From IMG/VR virus record IMGVR_UViG_3300008267_000107, positions 1 to 42,838 of that record: 42,838 nt of DNA; one strand, given 5' to 3'. Origin of the DNA: a virus. The notes under the pieces are model-generated. The model searched no databases. It was given only the letters and a program-made list of their open reading frames with translations, and was not told the origin of the DNA. Below, piece after piece: positions 16,801 through 23,807 of this stretch (within the stretch, counting starts at the first letter, position 1; each line of letters begins with the position of its first letter). The translations under genes were made by a program, and so were the position numbers.

Positions 16801-17301
16801 AGACAGATTGCCGTCACTAGACAGAATCCGTAGCAAGCCATAGTACGACATCGCGTTAGTATTGTGGCCCGCACCAAGCTGGCGACTAATGCTGCCCCAG
16901 GTGCTGTCCGCTTTCTTAAGCTCGGTGATGTCGTCGTATGTCTGGGCTAAGATGTCCTTGTTATTAAACATCTTGAACAGGTTGGGATTGGTGCGCTCAA
17001 GCTGGCTGCGCGCCATAGCCTCCTGCTTCACGAACTGCTCAGCAAACGACAGGTTGCTCTCAATCGTTGCCGGGTCAACGTTCATTTTCTGCGCGTACTG
17101 AAATGCGCGCAGCTTGATTTCTGGGTCTCCCTGAAGAGCCTGCCTGTAGTCCTCCAAAAACTTGGCACGCTTTCGCTCCTCTTCTTGCTGAATCAGTTCC
17201 TGCTCCCGCTGCTGCATCTGCTGCTGCAACAGAATAGGATCCTGCGTCGGCTGAACGGTCTCGGGCGTCGAAGGGACGGGCGGCGGAGGAATGTCGCTCA
17301 T
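7831..17301 (-). CDS. giant polyvalent ejection protein: two ART-like modules plus zinc metallopeptidase motif, 3156 aa
   Basis: The order of parts is: proline/glutamine-rich N-terminus and coiled coil (1-60), and a Gly/Ala-rich membrane-active segment (about 200-285). A first ADP-ribosyltransferase-like module follows at about 955-1185: VYHGTKKEF with His963, YFSYDKEFARRYA, and a typical ending RRIKSADPVTRDEQGN. A second begins near 1218 (ILYHGTPW, His1221; AYGWGFYTTA) and ends near 1795 (GFSGMRYEAG, NWLIWDQEIL), with about 450 residues inserted inside it. A HELAHW zincin motif lies at 1849-1854, then long helical regions and a late hydrophobic segment (about 3007-3030). This combination is typical of phage polyvalent proteins, which are packaged in the virion and injected to modify host targets. 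It is the last gene of the late region, after two internal virion proteins, which fits ejection. The actual targets are unknown. Confidence 0.8.
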   Translation of the reverse strand: MSDIPPPPVPSTPETVQPTQDPILLQQQMQQREQELIQQEEERKRAKFLEDYRQALQGDPEIKLRAFQYAQKMNVDPATIESNLSFAEQFVKQEAMARSQLERTNPNLFKMFNNKDILAQTYDDITELKKADSTWGSISRQLGAGHNTNAMSYYGLLRILSSDGNLSREDQQEYDKLQASVAVAQTSDSFAAASGRLLGQMWPSIAVGAGTVLAAPATGGTSLAAGTALGTVMNGLLMAGETYNQARQEGLTHEQSVIAATTTGAVTGYLGGKVFKSFVEPYLPTMGQVFGRGAASSVVSGAVSRATANQIWRGLLRESTKGVVVETGQELAETLTQWTAIQTFKEGGFSAEERSKLFDELKAVAAETSKGMALIAPVGPLANALVQSRYVAQARSVKAGFDRLVESAAKSKTNARDPNVAAVINDTLAQEVGIEIDPKAFEESILAAETKQLEKMAAEQKISVQQLRAGMATPNPVMADLATKIPNLMERLQKARDENVDLRLSAGEWGTHLLNSQVGKDLSFHARMEGQTLSLNEAMTVDRLSQQYIDEGKDLLKKTHLDNMEIVRQARQVKAAFKQQIMDAGRSQAEAEANAELIKVFTVAAGLRVGKKPVEFMRSPEFALAVESAGLGRLTPREPVAEPGQAPFSPMQPAGRPSVDLTQPLSTIDSEAFGGQPGVAIAPKDLLDATKVEEVLGKVKERLTRTVNEAKKDEMGVSSADLAGQADPILADVEKLSARLLELQGKTPGQKAIMQTAEPYVAEGTQAAADIQALEKKLEDMVANPPPKPEAETTVFPNGRDNATAKEQKAYDRTVKAYQKHQDQIKSMRGKLAAAKATTSAAAANVQEVAQQAEAIAPVPFGGRNISAEIVQAKQQLAQMKKTGSPEADIKAQADWIKQAEQYERQSIARKLPVSGGEMLDQDVAQMDADYLAAVERGDMETAQRMVDAAAKAAGLDVVRVYHGTKKEFTTFNPAYRDPSKLSYFSYDKEFARRYATGSGGHRTPEPAVVERIKSVKELSKKFFDEQYYSLLAQYGSREKTPDDEVFALLDKARDYERSLLDGMTVFDAQSEMGVRVLEIYLDTGRVFNPRQQWREFLPEVLKYLKASSWESLRPDMQQHVINGNYMIWEAPNVVDAVLEKYDSILLQESTVEQKLDTIAVRDPRRIKSADPVTRDEQGNVIPLSQRFDVSKPSFLYQQDLDPEDQLERDDLQKLAQILYHGTPWIWEPEPGYPFGRPRLDKLGTGEGVGAYGWGFYTTAVISVAEHYRSQEYRTLDRLKFDGKPSRELLTDVTVDDIALAADSENAYLWSQNGADALASNLNRADTLWKWLFDVAPKILDGTASEEHKRLFYVRLRIRPYHYDHAGLSRYLFAEGFEKLGPSEQGISVARFNQTEKALAQWLIALRDTASAQGTLNNSGEFDSAIHAKSANKALVSQASLHARKRRAALWLVGNHRSLGVKLGYDYMDKLGGVPVDQTPLWLKEDWKQFGNQFYIKPGSLYTFEVPDFPFIDNFVPINDQPVLKAKLIDAFGEELFNSITNNGANSFDDSRLKFQLSLKGSKHQFFTKANARRIFSMAGEPFTVSDSLEGFFLAEDMAKAGLDYRSYAPEGIGEHERAKLFLLKIASNLRFDDAAIELMVRAVFDNKSPRLGTYEQYLHKDFKTFLQAIPDIEQLLVKLPQKTVRSLLSYVHSDLNNFFDEVPGLSSSALFKTGSASKVFSTINLALGQVAKFLGAESDVEPGVGKLGFDPDPEGLSKFLLSLGFSGMRYEAGMLSGQGRVGSGDANWLIWDQEILNKMAVVSRNEELMADFRKVYESIQNGTRRGEFDPATGVIMLLKDADSSTLTHELAHWMLESMGKMAMDPNADQSLRDDMGALLSWFGIKDGADGRPALDIWINSPLSDRREGHERFAISFEDWLLKGIAPTKGMSRLFDQMRYMMIKAYGDVYNPLNEAYKRRFGKDLPAMTPEVKEVYTRLIDADQQMDEAEAAADMLPRFTTKEQWIKNGGDDAGWAEYQQALTDARADAKADITQQSQKAMAYLVRSEAAYLRDIQKQYDAEYEKTSVEVEKELRGKTEYKLLDFLAKGVVMDEDGKPIESTRREVHRLDRDKVVAIMTGKTATEIKNWMQELVAAGLDLTNVQRFIRKEGLDPTEVANQFGYQNATQMLSILRDTKPLAEAVANETAARMQKKDGFIDVKNAPMKVVAPLVAKALHNKARMKFVAIEIGALIKSQQPVRILNAAAAQGATNKLREMRLGEVLPNKSKQTARRFRSLTMMHLAKAESEQAAKAAEQELLYTHLHEQQLDFQDFLKKAQERMKSWSRPDKDIVRTRDIDIVNAGRAIMAHFGMYSGDASFSPDKLLSDLERLHPHVYHNLKPLIVKAGLYRQRMEMANRPSKSMPYNLLTVDEFKIVMAQLDGLWDTAKQVRTAEIAEQKIAIDQQEEELVSQVLVNGVSPPPPGTKTWWERTVQAMGVKMADFTARLQHYFKFMDNGNVGAFTKHIWRPMNEATVKYQDMMLEYTKKYADILQKFDLPSGQIIATELTVDDPSRPGQKTPFIFGRGSNQGKAELIKFLMNLGNASNRKYAVNGFKFDPANLDQFIERMFKEGILSDADLDLVQQVFDLTESLGMQANDAFRKMHGYRVEMIPPTEITNPATGKTIKGGYIPIVSDKWVAPRVNLHGDDLEIDLDGFSTSVSQMIPSVQSNFLKERTERQFPQLDLNLASLAGHIENVVRFVSVAPTLRQVKRLISRPNVIDALNAHDPDVISKLIKPWLVRTANQSVGNPGAAPYWNGAIWRNARAGSTAVAMATNVSAMIQNVFGFFPAARQVGYANMMRSVWSVITNYGQMRDQVYKSSDFLRQSSRDGLYEVMTYIQSQGKVGKIAKINNKVREYVFILQLVTQGPLDIAIWNAKYQQVMGKLSPTMDYEAAHKEAATQADALITTTQNANRPIDVAMSETGSDAYRVLTSLTGWFTNMVNLNRFEAQRILRDEVGWLNKTTQLLELFVTSSIMPVVLGQLVSDWWYGRGAWDDEDEEKDALSLAMRSVYGMAKAAVAPLPAISQFARGMENLFLDDNIINDKLPIAPGVDMVFNAIRRAKNSDEFFSMTNIDTFADLATILSGGRVPLNWVTDPLKAVTDEESNTFPARLMR
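12000..14450. other. low-GC island inside the giant gene
   Basis: Base composition drops within the gene. By hand count, 12241-12300 has 24 G+C of 60 and 13201-13260 has 27 of 60, against 39 of 60 at 15001-15060. The island covers the first ART-like module's end and most of the second with its insertion. The reading frame is unbroken. This suggests the modules came from a different source than the flanking structural parts. Confidence 0.6.
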
Positions 17302-17304
17302 GGC

Positions 17305-19713
17305 TTATTGATTCTCTTCCAACTTCAGACCGGGCTTGACCTTAGGCTTAGCTTCTGCGGAAGAAGCAGCCTTGTAATACATCAAAATCTCGTACAAATT
17401 GCTGTATCGATTTTTTGAATAATCACTTTCGTCCCATTTAAACTTGTTAGCTAACTTCTCTACCGACAAATACTTTTGCTTGTTTGAAACAGAGCCAAAC
17501 GCAGTTTCCAAATATTGGAACTCTTTTAACAGCTCTGGCTTACTGGCTATAAACGCAACGCGCTCCTGAACAGCCTTTTTAAGCGGGGCTTGTTCCGCTT
17601 GCTGCATCTCAATCACGCCATCGTAAATTTTTCTAGCGTACTCCTCCAACAACCGACGAGAGACATGCTGCTGTTCCGCTAGCTCATACTCTCTGGTGCT
17701 AACCAGCGGCCCAACAATGCTGCGCGTATCATCCATCAAAGCATTTTGAATTGTAGTTAAATTGCGCGCAACGCTAACCAGTTCATCGATGTCCTTACCC
17801 GTCGCCTTCCACATCTCCTCGGCAGACGGGGAAATAGCAAAGCGAGCGACGGCACGGTCGCTTTCGCTCATGGCGTACTGCGTGAGATCAATCTCTTCCT
17901 CGGCACTGCCGCGAAAGTTTCGCTTGACCTTGACCATTTGATCTGTGTCTCGCACATGCATCATGGCTGCGCGATAATGCTCATCGGTGACCTTGCGATC
18001 CTTGCCAGCAATATCTTGCGCCTTCTGCTCTAGCCAGTTCGCAACCGCAGCGCGACGGTACTCTTTCTCTGAGTTGCGCTGGATAACTGCCTCTCTTCGC
18101 TGGGGGTCACTTAAGTAAGCGTCTGACTCATCGACAAACGCTGCATAATTGCGCCCTTCGTTAAAGTACTCCTCCAGCAACTTTTTCTTAGTGCCTTCCT
18201 CAATAGGCTGAATGTCGGCAACGCCATTAGCTTCCTTCCACGCTCGCCGCATCTTGTCAGCGTCTTCTTGCGACGCATTGGGGATTACCTGCGCGTTAAA
18301 TTCATCTTCAGTCCTAATGCTGCGCCATTGCTCCGTGCCCCAGCCCATCATGGCACGGCCAATCGGCGTAGTGATCGGCTTACCTCCGTTGGTGAGAATG
18401 CTTTCAACCTCGGCTAACGCGCCAGCCTTCTGCGCACGCACTGCTAAAGCTGGGTTATTCTGCACAAGCGTCTGAAGCGTAGCCCCAGGATAACGAAGGG
18501 CAAACTCCTTAGCGTCGCTTTGGACAGATGCCTTTTGCTTTGCGGCAGACTCGTCGATTTGGTTCTGATCGGCAGTGTACTGAGTCTTTAGCGACTTAGC
18601 CTGCTCCATGGTAATCTGGTTTTGAGCAAGCAACTCATCAACCTTGGCAAAGGCTGCTTCTGAGAACCTTTGAGGCACAGATACACTCTGCTTCTTGCCG
18701 CCAATGTCCATATCGTATGTCACTGGAGTGTTGGCGTACGAGCGGATATGTTGATCAATTTGCTGCAAACGCTCGGCTCCGCGCTTTTCAGCGACAACCT
18801 TAGTGACGCGCTCGCCTACCTTCGGATCCTGAATCGTGCCTCCTGCAAACTCAAAGTACTTTAACGCTTCTTCGGTTCGCCCATCACTCAGCAAGTCGTC
18901 AACGATTCTAGTGTTGAGCTTGTTGTACAACTCGTCGCGCTCGTTGGCGAACTGGTTGCTGTTAACGTCAATACCCTTTCTAGTAGCTTGCGACCTAAGC
19001 TCGGCCTCTAAATCGGCTAAGCCGTTTACATACATCTGGACAGCACCCTGAGGACTGCCAGTCTTAGGGTCATAGCTCATGTCTCCAAGGCTCATCGACA
19101 TCACCGCGCCGTGGATTGACTTGGTTTGACGATTGATCGATGCCTCGCCCTCACCGATTGCCGCTGCGCGCAACGACTTGTCGTGATGGTTTAAAATCTT
19201 CGCTCGGTACTCGCTGTCAGACTTGTCCGCCTTAATGCGGAACATGCTTAATGCGTCTTGGTTGTTCTCAAGAGCCTTCTCCGCCGACAAGCGGTCAGAC
19301 TCCATCTTCTTCATGGTGGTCGAGTAACTCGACATGGCCTCCATGCCGGGCGTAAGCTGATACGCATCTACTGTCTTCGTTGACGTTTCAGAATAGATGT
19401 TGAACGCAGAGTTGGCCTGCAACTCAGCTTGCTGTGCTCGGATCTTGTCGTTGTAAGCAGCAAGCTTAGCCTGCTGCTCTTGCTGAAATGAAATCTGCCT
19501 TTGCCGATTGCGCTCCTCAAAATTTTCTGTGATCCCCATCTGGGATCCAATCTCAAACAGTCCTTGGCCAGCTTGCATAGTGGCTTGGCCCGCCTGCGCC
19601 ATCGACTGCGGCGAGTTGCCCATGACCATTTCTTGGCTTGGGGCAGACGCCTGGGGCAGGTTCACAGACTGATAGCCAACCTGCGGAGAGTCGTAGATAG
19701 GAATGCGGACCAT
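17305..19713 (-). CDS. internal virion / ejection protein, 802 aa
   Basis: Its place between the small gp14-like protein and the giant protein, its size and its helix-rich, Gln/Ala/Lys-rich composition match the second internal core protein of T7-like podoviruses (gp15-like). No catalytic motif is seen. The N-terminal 60 residues are low complexity (Gln, Ala, Ser, Gly), followed by long coiled-coil stretches (RNRQRQISFQQEQQAKLAAY and onward). It would be packed in the capsid and released into the periplasm to help build a DNA channel. It joins the flanking genes with one- and three-base gaps. Confidence 0.65.
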   Translation of the reverse strand: MVRIPIYDSPQVGYQSVNLPQASAPSQEMVMGNSPQSMAQAGQATMQAGQGLFEIGSQMGITENFEERNRQRQISFQQEQQAKLAAYNDKIRAQQAELQANSAFNIYSETSTKTVDAYQLTPGMEAMSSYSTTMKKMESDRLSAEKALENNQDALSMFRIKADKSDSEYRAKILNHHDKSLRAAAIGEGEASINRQTKSIHGAVMSMSLGDMSYDPKTGSPQGAVQMYVNGLADLEAELRSQATRKGIDVNSNQFANERDELYNKLNTRIVDDLLSDGRTEEALKYFEFAGGTIQDPKVGERVTKVVAEKRGAERLQQIDQHIRSYANTPVTYDMDIGGKKQSVSVPQRFSEAAFAKVDELLAQNQITMEQAKSLKTQYTADQNQIDESAAKQKASVQSDAKEFALRYPGATLQTLVQNNPALAVRAQKAGALAEVESILTNGGKPITTPIGRAMMGWGTEQWRSIRTEDEFNAQVIPNASQEDADKMRRAWKEANGVADIQPIEEGTKKKLLEEYFNEGRNYAAFVDESDAYLSDPQRREAVIQRNSEKEYRRAAVANWLEQKAQDIAGKDRKVTDEHYRAAMMHVRDTDQMVKVKRNFRGSAEEEIDLTQYAMSESDRAVARFAISPSAEEMWKATGKDIDELVSVARNLTTIQNALMDDTRSIVGPLVSTREYELAEQQHVSRRLLEEYARKIYDGVIEMQQAEQAPLKKAVQERVAFIASKPELLKEFQYLETAFGSVSNKQKYLSVEKLANKFKWDESDYSKNRYSNLYEILMYYKAASSAEAKPKVKPGLKLEENQ

Positions 19714-19714
19714 G

Positions 19715-20503
19715 TTAGGGGTTCATCCTCGGGTCAGCGGCAGGGGCGGGAGCGGCACCGGAAGCAGCGGCACCGGGAGTCCCCATGCCGCCTTGGACCG
19801 AGCTATAGTAACGTTGCTCTCTAAGGTACGACGCATACATGCCAGCACCTTGCGCGCCAGCTTGGGTCAGTAGCGTGGTAATAGCTGGCCATGGACTAAT
19901 TGCTCGCCTAGCAGCCATTAACATGTTGGCTTGACCGCTAAGCATGGCACCCTGAGCACGCAAGTCGCCTGCCTGCATGCGCGCCGCGCCCATAGCGCGG
20001 GCCGTGTTGCTATCGATGGTGACCCTGTCCACCTCCTTCATAAAATCGGTGCTGTTCAGAATGTCTTGCACCGTTCCAGGGGCAGCCTCAACACCACTTG
20101 TGGCAAGGCCAACCTTCTGAGCGGCCTTGACCTGACCGGCCTGCAACGTCTGCTGCATGGCCTGCACCTGACCCGCTCGCAGCCGATCCATGGCTTCCAT
20201 CTCAGCCCGACGGGCGTTGACGGAAGTCATGTACTGCTGGAACTTAAGCGCGTTGGCTTGAAACTTAAGCTGACGCTTTTGATTCTTGGCAGCGTAATAA
20301 GCACCAATAGCTTGCTGCGCTACGCCAACAGCCATGAGTCCGATACCGGCTGTCTGGTAGGCCTTGGCTTGATTGCCATCAGCGGACATGCCGCCGCCTC
20401 CAGACTGCGCCTGCTGATTTCCAGAGGCAGATCCAGTCGCCGCGTTCATGCTTTGACTGTATCCCATTGGCGATCCATAACTCTCATTATCGTCAAGCCA
20501 CAT
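19715..20503 (-). CDS. gp14-like internal virion protein, 262 aa
   Basis: The N-terminus is Gly/Ser/Gln-rich, followed by a hydrophobic helix (GIGLMAVGVAQQAIGAYYAAK) and a long Gln/Ala helical region with RAGQVQAMQQTLQAGQV. The tail is Ala/Pro-rich. Size, order and the single membrane-capable helix match the gp14-type internal virion protein that forms the outer-membrane part of the ejection channel. A strong GGAGG lies six bases before the ATG. The start follows the upstream stop by one base (TAATATG). Confidence 0.7.
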   Translation of the reverse strand: MWLDDNESYGSPMGYSQSMNAATGSASGNQQAQSGGGGMSADGNQAKAYQTAGIGLMAVGVAQQAIGAYYAAKNQKRQLKFQANALKFQQYMTSVNARRAEMEAMDRLRAGQVQAMQQTLQAGQVKAAQKVGLATSGVEAAPGTVQDILNSTDFMKEVDRVTIDSNTARAMGAARMQAGDLRAQGAMLSGQANMLMAARRAISPWPAITTLLTQAGAQGAGMYASYLREQRYYSSVQGGMGTPGAAASGAAPAPAADPRMNP

Positions 20504-20504
20504 A

Positions 20505-23500
20505 TTAGCCTCCTAAAGCAACCTGTGCAGTCATGCCAATAAGCATGAGAGGGACAGGATCAGTTTGAACAATGCGAATGCTTCCATCCTCAGACCAGTC
20601 GCCTGGGATGGTCACTTGGTGCTCTGTGCCGTCTTCGGTCTGCTCGACAAAAGCAGTAACCAATTGACCGGACTTACGCGGGCCGACGTAGAACGACTTG
20701 CTGCCAATCGTTCGCAGCCACACCTTATTGACGTTCTTCATCCTGCCCTGCAACAAGCCTTCCGCCTGCTGAGCGATGGCGAGAGTCTCTAGCTCAGCCT
20801 CGTACTTAAGGCCAATCGCAACCTTCAGGTACGGCTTGCCAAGGCTAACGATGCCTCCGCTGACGGTGAAGTCTCCAATGTACTCACCATCTCCAATCAC
20901 GCCGACCGTCTTGCCCTCAAGGAACGACAGTCCGCTGTAGCTGTCCCTGGCCCACGCCCACGAGTTGGTCGCAACGTTCTGAGTCGGAATAGGGGCTGCA
21001 TCAACAAGCGACCCAAGGGCTACTGTGCCGGATTGAATCGTTGAGATAGACACCACCACCTTCTCGCCACCGACGTAGGTCAGGTGAAGCTGGTCGCCGA
21101 TATCCGAACCCGTAAATGTAGACTGGCTGCTAGTAATCTGAACCAGTTCCTTGGCCGCAAAGCCCCCAGACGCAACCGAAGACAGCGTCATGGTATGGCC
21201 AGCAGATGCATTAGTATAACTACCAAGAGCAAAGCAGTCAAGATACTGCGCCCCTGGCAGGGTCTCTAAAACGGACATCTGAATCTTCTCGACGTACCGC
21301 TTAGTTACTCCGTTGATCGATCTTCGGACGATGGCGTACAGGTAATCCGACTCGTTGTCCTGCGCCGCCGCGATGCTCTCAACAACACCGTCAGTAACGT
21401 GCTGGTGCCAACCTCCGACACGCTCCTCAGGGACATAGGTAAAGCCCAGGAGCTTGCCAGTCGAGGACACAGCCCACACAATAGGCTGCGGTGCGCGGGT
21501 GTAGGCAAGATCGGTTACCGTGTAGTTATCAAACAGGTGGGAGGCACGCAGGCTGATGTCACCGGTAACGTAGCCACCGACCCGGCTATCAAAGCCAGCC
21601 TCGCGAAGCCTGCCGCCACGAGCCGAAGCAAAGATCAGAGAGTTGTTGATGATGACCGGGGTGGGATACCCCGCACCAATAAAGCTCTGAGGGCGGACGT
21701 AGATCGAGGTTGGCGTAATGCCGTCGCTGTTGACGCTGGTTACCCGGTACTCCGACTTGTCGGTTAGAACCAGCAAGTCCTGAAGCGGGACCACATGGCG
21801 AATGGTCTGCACCTCCTTGCTAGCTAAGGAGAAGGCAATTCGATCAGTTGCCTGAAACGGGATGCGAAAGCCTAGGTCGTTAAGGGTAAACGACCGAGTC
21901 ATCCATATCTTACTAGGGTAAGCACCCGTACCGGCGAAGATCGACCTTTGCTCGTAAAACGCGACAGCCTGCGGATACTCTCCAGCCGACTCCAGAGACC
22001 GGTCAATCTTCGGCGGGTTAACGCTAAAGTCAGGAGAGATATTCTCATCCTTAAACGACTGGGCCGATCCGCCATCCGTCTCGCCCACTAATCCATACAA
22101 GCCACTAAACTGCCGGTAGATGCGGTACTTAACCGCTCCAGCCACGGGGGTCCAAGTAATAGTGTTGAATGCCCCACGCTGGTAAATGTTGTTTACTATG
22201 GTCGCCCCAGGCGAAGATGGCTCACTCTCGATGCCGTCATTGTTAATTGCCGTGACGGTGTAAGTGTTGGTAGACTCGCTGCCATCTGGCCAAAGTTCAG
22301 CCGTAGCACCAGAGTTAAACGTTACTGGGTTAGCTGCGCCAACGGCTGAATGCAGTAGCGGTGCTCCGTTGGTAAACCCTGTGGTTAGGCCGCACGCCTT
22401 GAGCGTGAAGCGATACTTCTGGGCACTAGTGCTAGGGTTAAACGGAAGGGCAATGCACCAAATGTTGTTATCTAGTACAGAGATGCCAGTGCCTCTGAAG
22501 TAGATGTAATCTCCGATTACATATCCATGCTCATTATTGCCAGCGCACAAGATAACTGCGTGAGTATTAGTGCCAAGTGCAGACTCGATAATGCTAATTC
22601 TTGGGCCAGCACTTGCAGTAGCAGTCACCGAAGACGGCGGATCAAGCTCAGAGTTAATGGCTAGCAGACTGGCTGACCAGCCTTGACTAATTCGCTTGAT
22701 CTGAACGGTCTGATACTTTCTATGCGCGATTAAAATGGTCGCGCCGTTTTGAGCGTAAGAAAGCTCTGCAAGCTCCGACTCTGCGTAAGTAACTGGGTTG
22801 GCAACCTCTAGCGGCACGTTACCTTTTAAAGTCCACTTGCCCACTTCCGGCCCAGTATCCTGAGAGTAAGTAGCTACCGTACACTCGTAGTAACCAGCGG
22901 CCTGACCAACTCCGCCAGGGTTAGACCAGTAGACAATCTGGCCTGGAGTATAGTACTTGTGGCACTTTAACGTGCCAGTTCCTGCGGTTGTAAACCCGCC
23001 CCAAGAAGTAACTCCGCTAATCGGGCGAACCTTGATCGCAGTTGACGAAGCGATGTCAACATAATACCTGTCGCTGCGTTGCCTTGGATTTACCGAAGTA
23101 TCGATGCTGGACAGATACAGGTAGTAGGCACCAGTAATGGCCGGGCCACCAGTGGTTGGAGTTACCGCAGCACCAGCCGAGTTCCTCACCCTAAAGCTGT
23201 AGCCGACGTTGTACGCGGCAGTAGGCTCGGCGTAGAAGTACGGGTCTCCACCGGTCGGAACAGGCTGCGCCCGACTAAACGGGTCGTTGACAACGAACTT
23301 GTGCGGTGCCGCAGAGGTAATCGTGTTGTACAGGCCGCTCGCCACCGTAAAGCCAATAGGCGAATACGATGTAATGATCGGCATGTTGCCGCTGCACGAA
23401 AACCCGATGGCTTCGTTTGTCGAGAAGCCATGCGCTGATCCAAATGACACAAGACCAGTTCCTGTGGCAATCGTCACAGTGGCTGGCAGCTTGTAGTCAA

Positions 23501-23804
23501 ATGCCGTGTACTGGTACGAGACCTGCTGGCTGTTCTCGTAGAAGCGGAAGTAGTTAGTGCCAACCTCCAGGACAGTAGAAGGGCTGCTATTGACGCTGAT
23601 CAGGCGGCTCTTCTTGGTGCTGTCCTTAGTTTCCGCAACGTACTGAAACCCCCACCGCTTGCGTGCTGGCCCCTGAGGCAAGCAGTGCAGGTTCTTCATC
23701 GTTCGAACGCCAAACTGATACCGCTGGTCGTCCATGCGACCATACATTTCCGGCGACAACTCTCCGCCGTTAAACGAAAGGCTTAGGTTTCGAACGTTAG
23801 GCAT
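20505..23804 (-). CDS. tail tubular protein B-like (tail nozzle) protein, 1099 aa
   Basis: The N-terminus (NLSLSFNGGELSPEMYGRMD, then GPARKRWGFQYVAETKD) and the C-terminus (WLRTIGSKSFYVGPRKSG, PLMLIGMTAQVALGG) are characteristic of podovirus tail nozzle/tubular B proteins. These form the distal tube and bind the tail fibres. It is longer than the usual 700-850 aa. The extra length lies in beta-rich inserts at about 150-350 and a fibronectin-III-like segment at about 510-600 (NTYTVTAINNDGIESEPSSP, AVKYRIYRQ). It lies directly after the adaptor fusion, as expected for TTPA-TTPB order. Confidence 0.85.
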   Translation of the reverse strand: MPNVRNLSLSFNGGELSPEMYGRMDDQRYQFGVRTMKNLHCLPQGPARKRWGFQYVAETKDSTKKSRLISVNSSPSTVLEVGTNYFRFYENSQQVSYQYTAFDYKLPATVTIATGTGLVSFGSAHGFSTNEAIGFSCSGNMPIITSYSPIGFTVASGLYNTITSAAPHKFVVNDPFSRAQPVPTGGDPYFYAEPTAAYNVGYSFRVRNSAGAAVTPTTGGPAITGAYYLYLSSIDTSVNPRQRSDRYYVDIASSTAIKVRPISGVTSWGGFTTAGTGTLKCHKYYTPGQIVYWSNPGGVGQAAGYYECTVATYSQDTGPEVGKWTLKGNVPLEVANPVTYAESELAELSYAQNGATILIAHRKYQTVQIKRISQGWSASLLAINSELDPPSSVTATASAGPRISIIESALGTNTHAVILCAGNNEHGYVIGDYIYFRGTGISVLDNNIWCIALPFNPSTSAQKYRFTLKACGLTTGFTNGAPLLHSAVGAANPVTFNSGATAELWPDGSESTNTYTVTAINNDGIESEPSSPGATIVNNIYQRGAFNTITWTPVAGAVKYRIYRQFSGLYGLVGETDGGSAQSFKDENISPDFSVNPPKIDRSLESAGEYPQAVAFYEQRSIFAGTGAYPSKIWMTRSFTLNDLGFRIPFQATDRIAFSLASKEVQTIRHVVPLQDLLVLTDKSEYRVTSVNSDGITPTSIYVRPQSFIGAGYPTPVIINNSLIFASARGGRLREAGFDSRVGGYVTGDISLRASHLFDNYTVTDLAYTRAPQPIVWAVSSTGKLLGFTYVPEERVGGWHQHVTDGVVESIAAAQDNESDYLYAIVRRSINGVTKRYVEKIQMSVLETLPGAQYLDCFALGSYTNASAGHTMTLSSVASGGFAAKELVQITSSQSTFTGSDIGDQLHLTYVGGEKVVVSISTIQSGTVALGSLVDAAPIPTQNVATNSWAWARDSYSGLSFLEGKTVGVIGDGEYIGDFTVSGGIVSLGKPYLKVAIGLKYEAELETLAIAQQAEGLLQGRMKNVNKVWLRTIGSKSFYVGPRKSGQLVTAFVEQTEDGTEHQVTIPGDWSEDGSIRIVQTDPVPLMLIGMTAQVALGG

Positions 23805-23807
23805 AGA

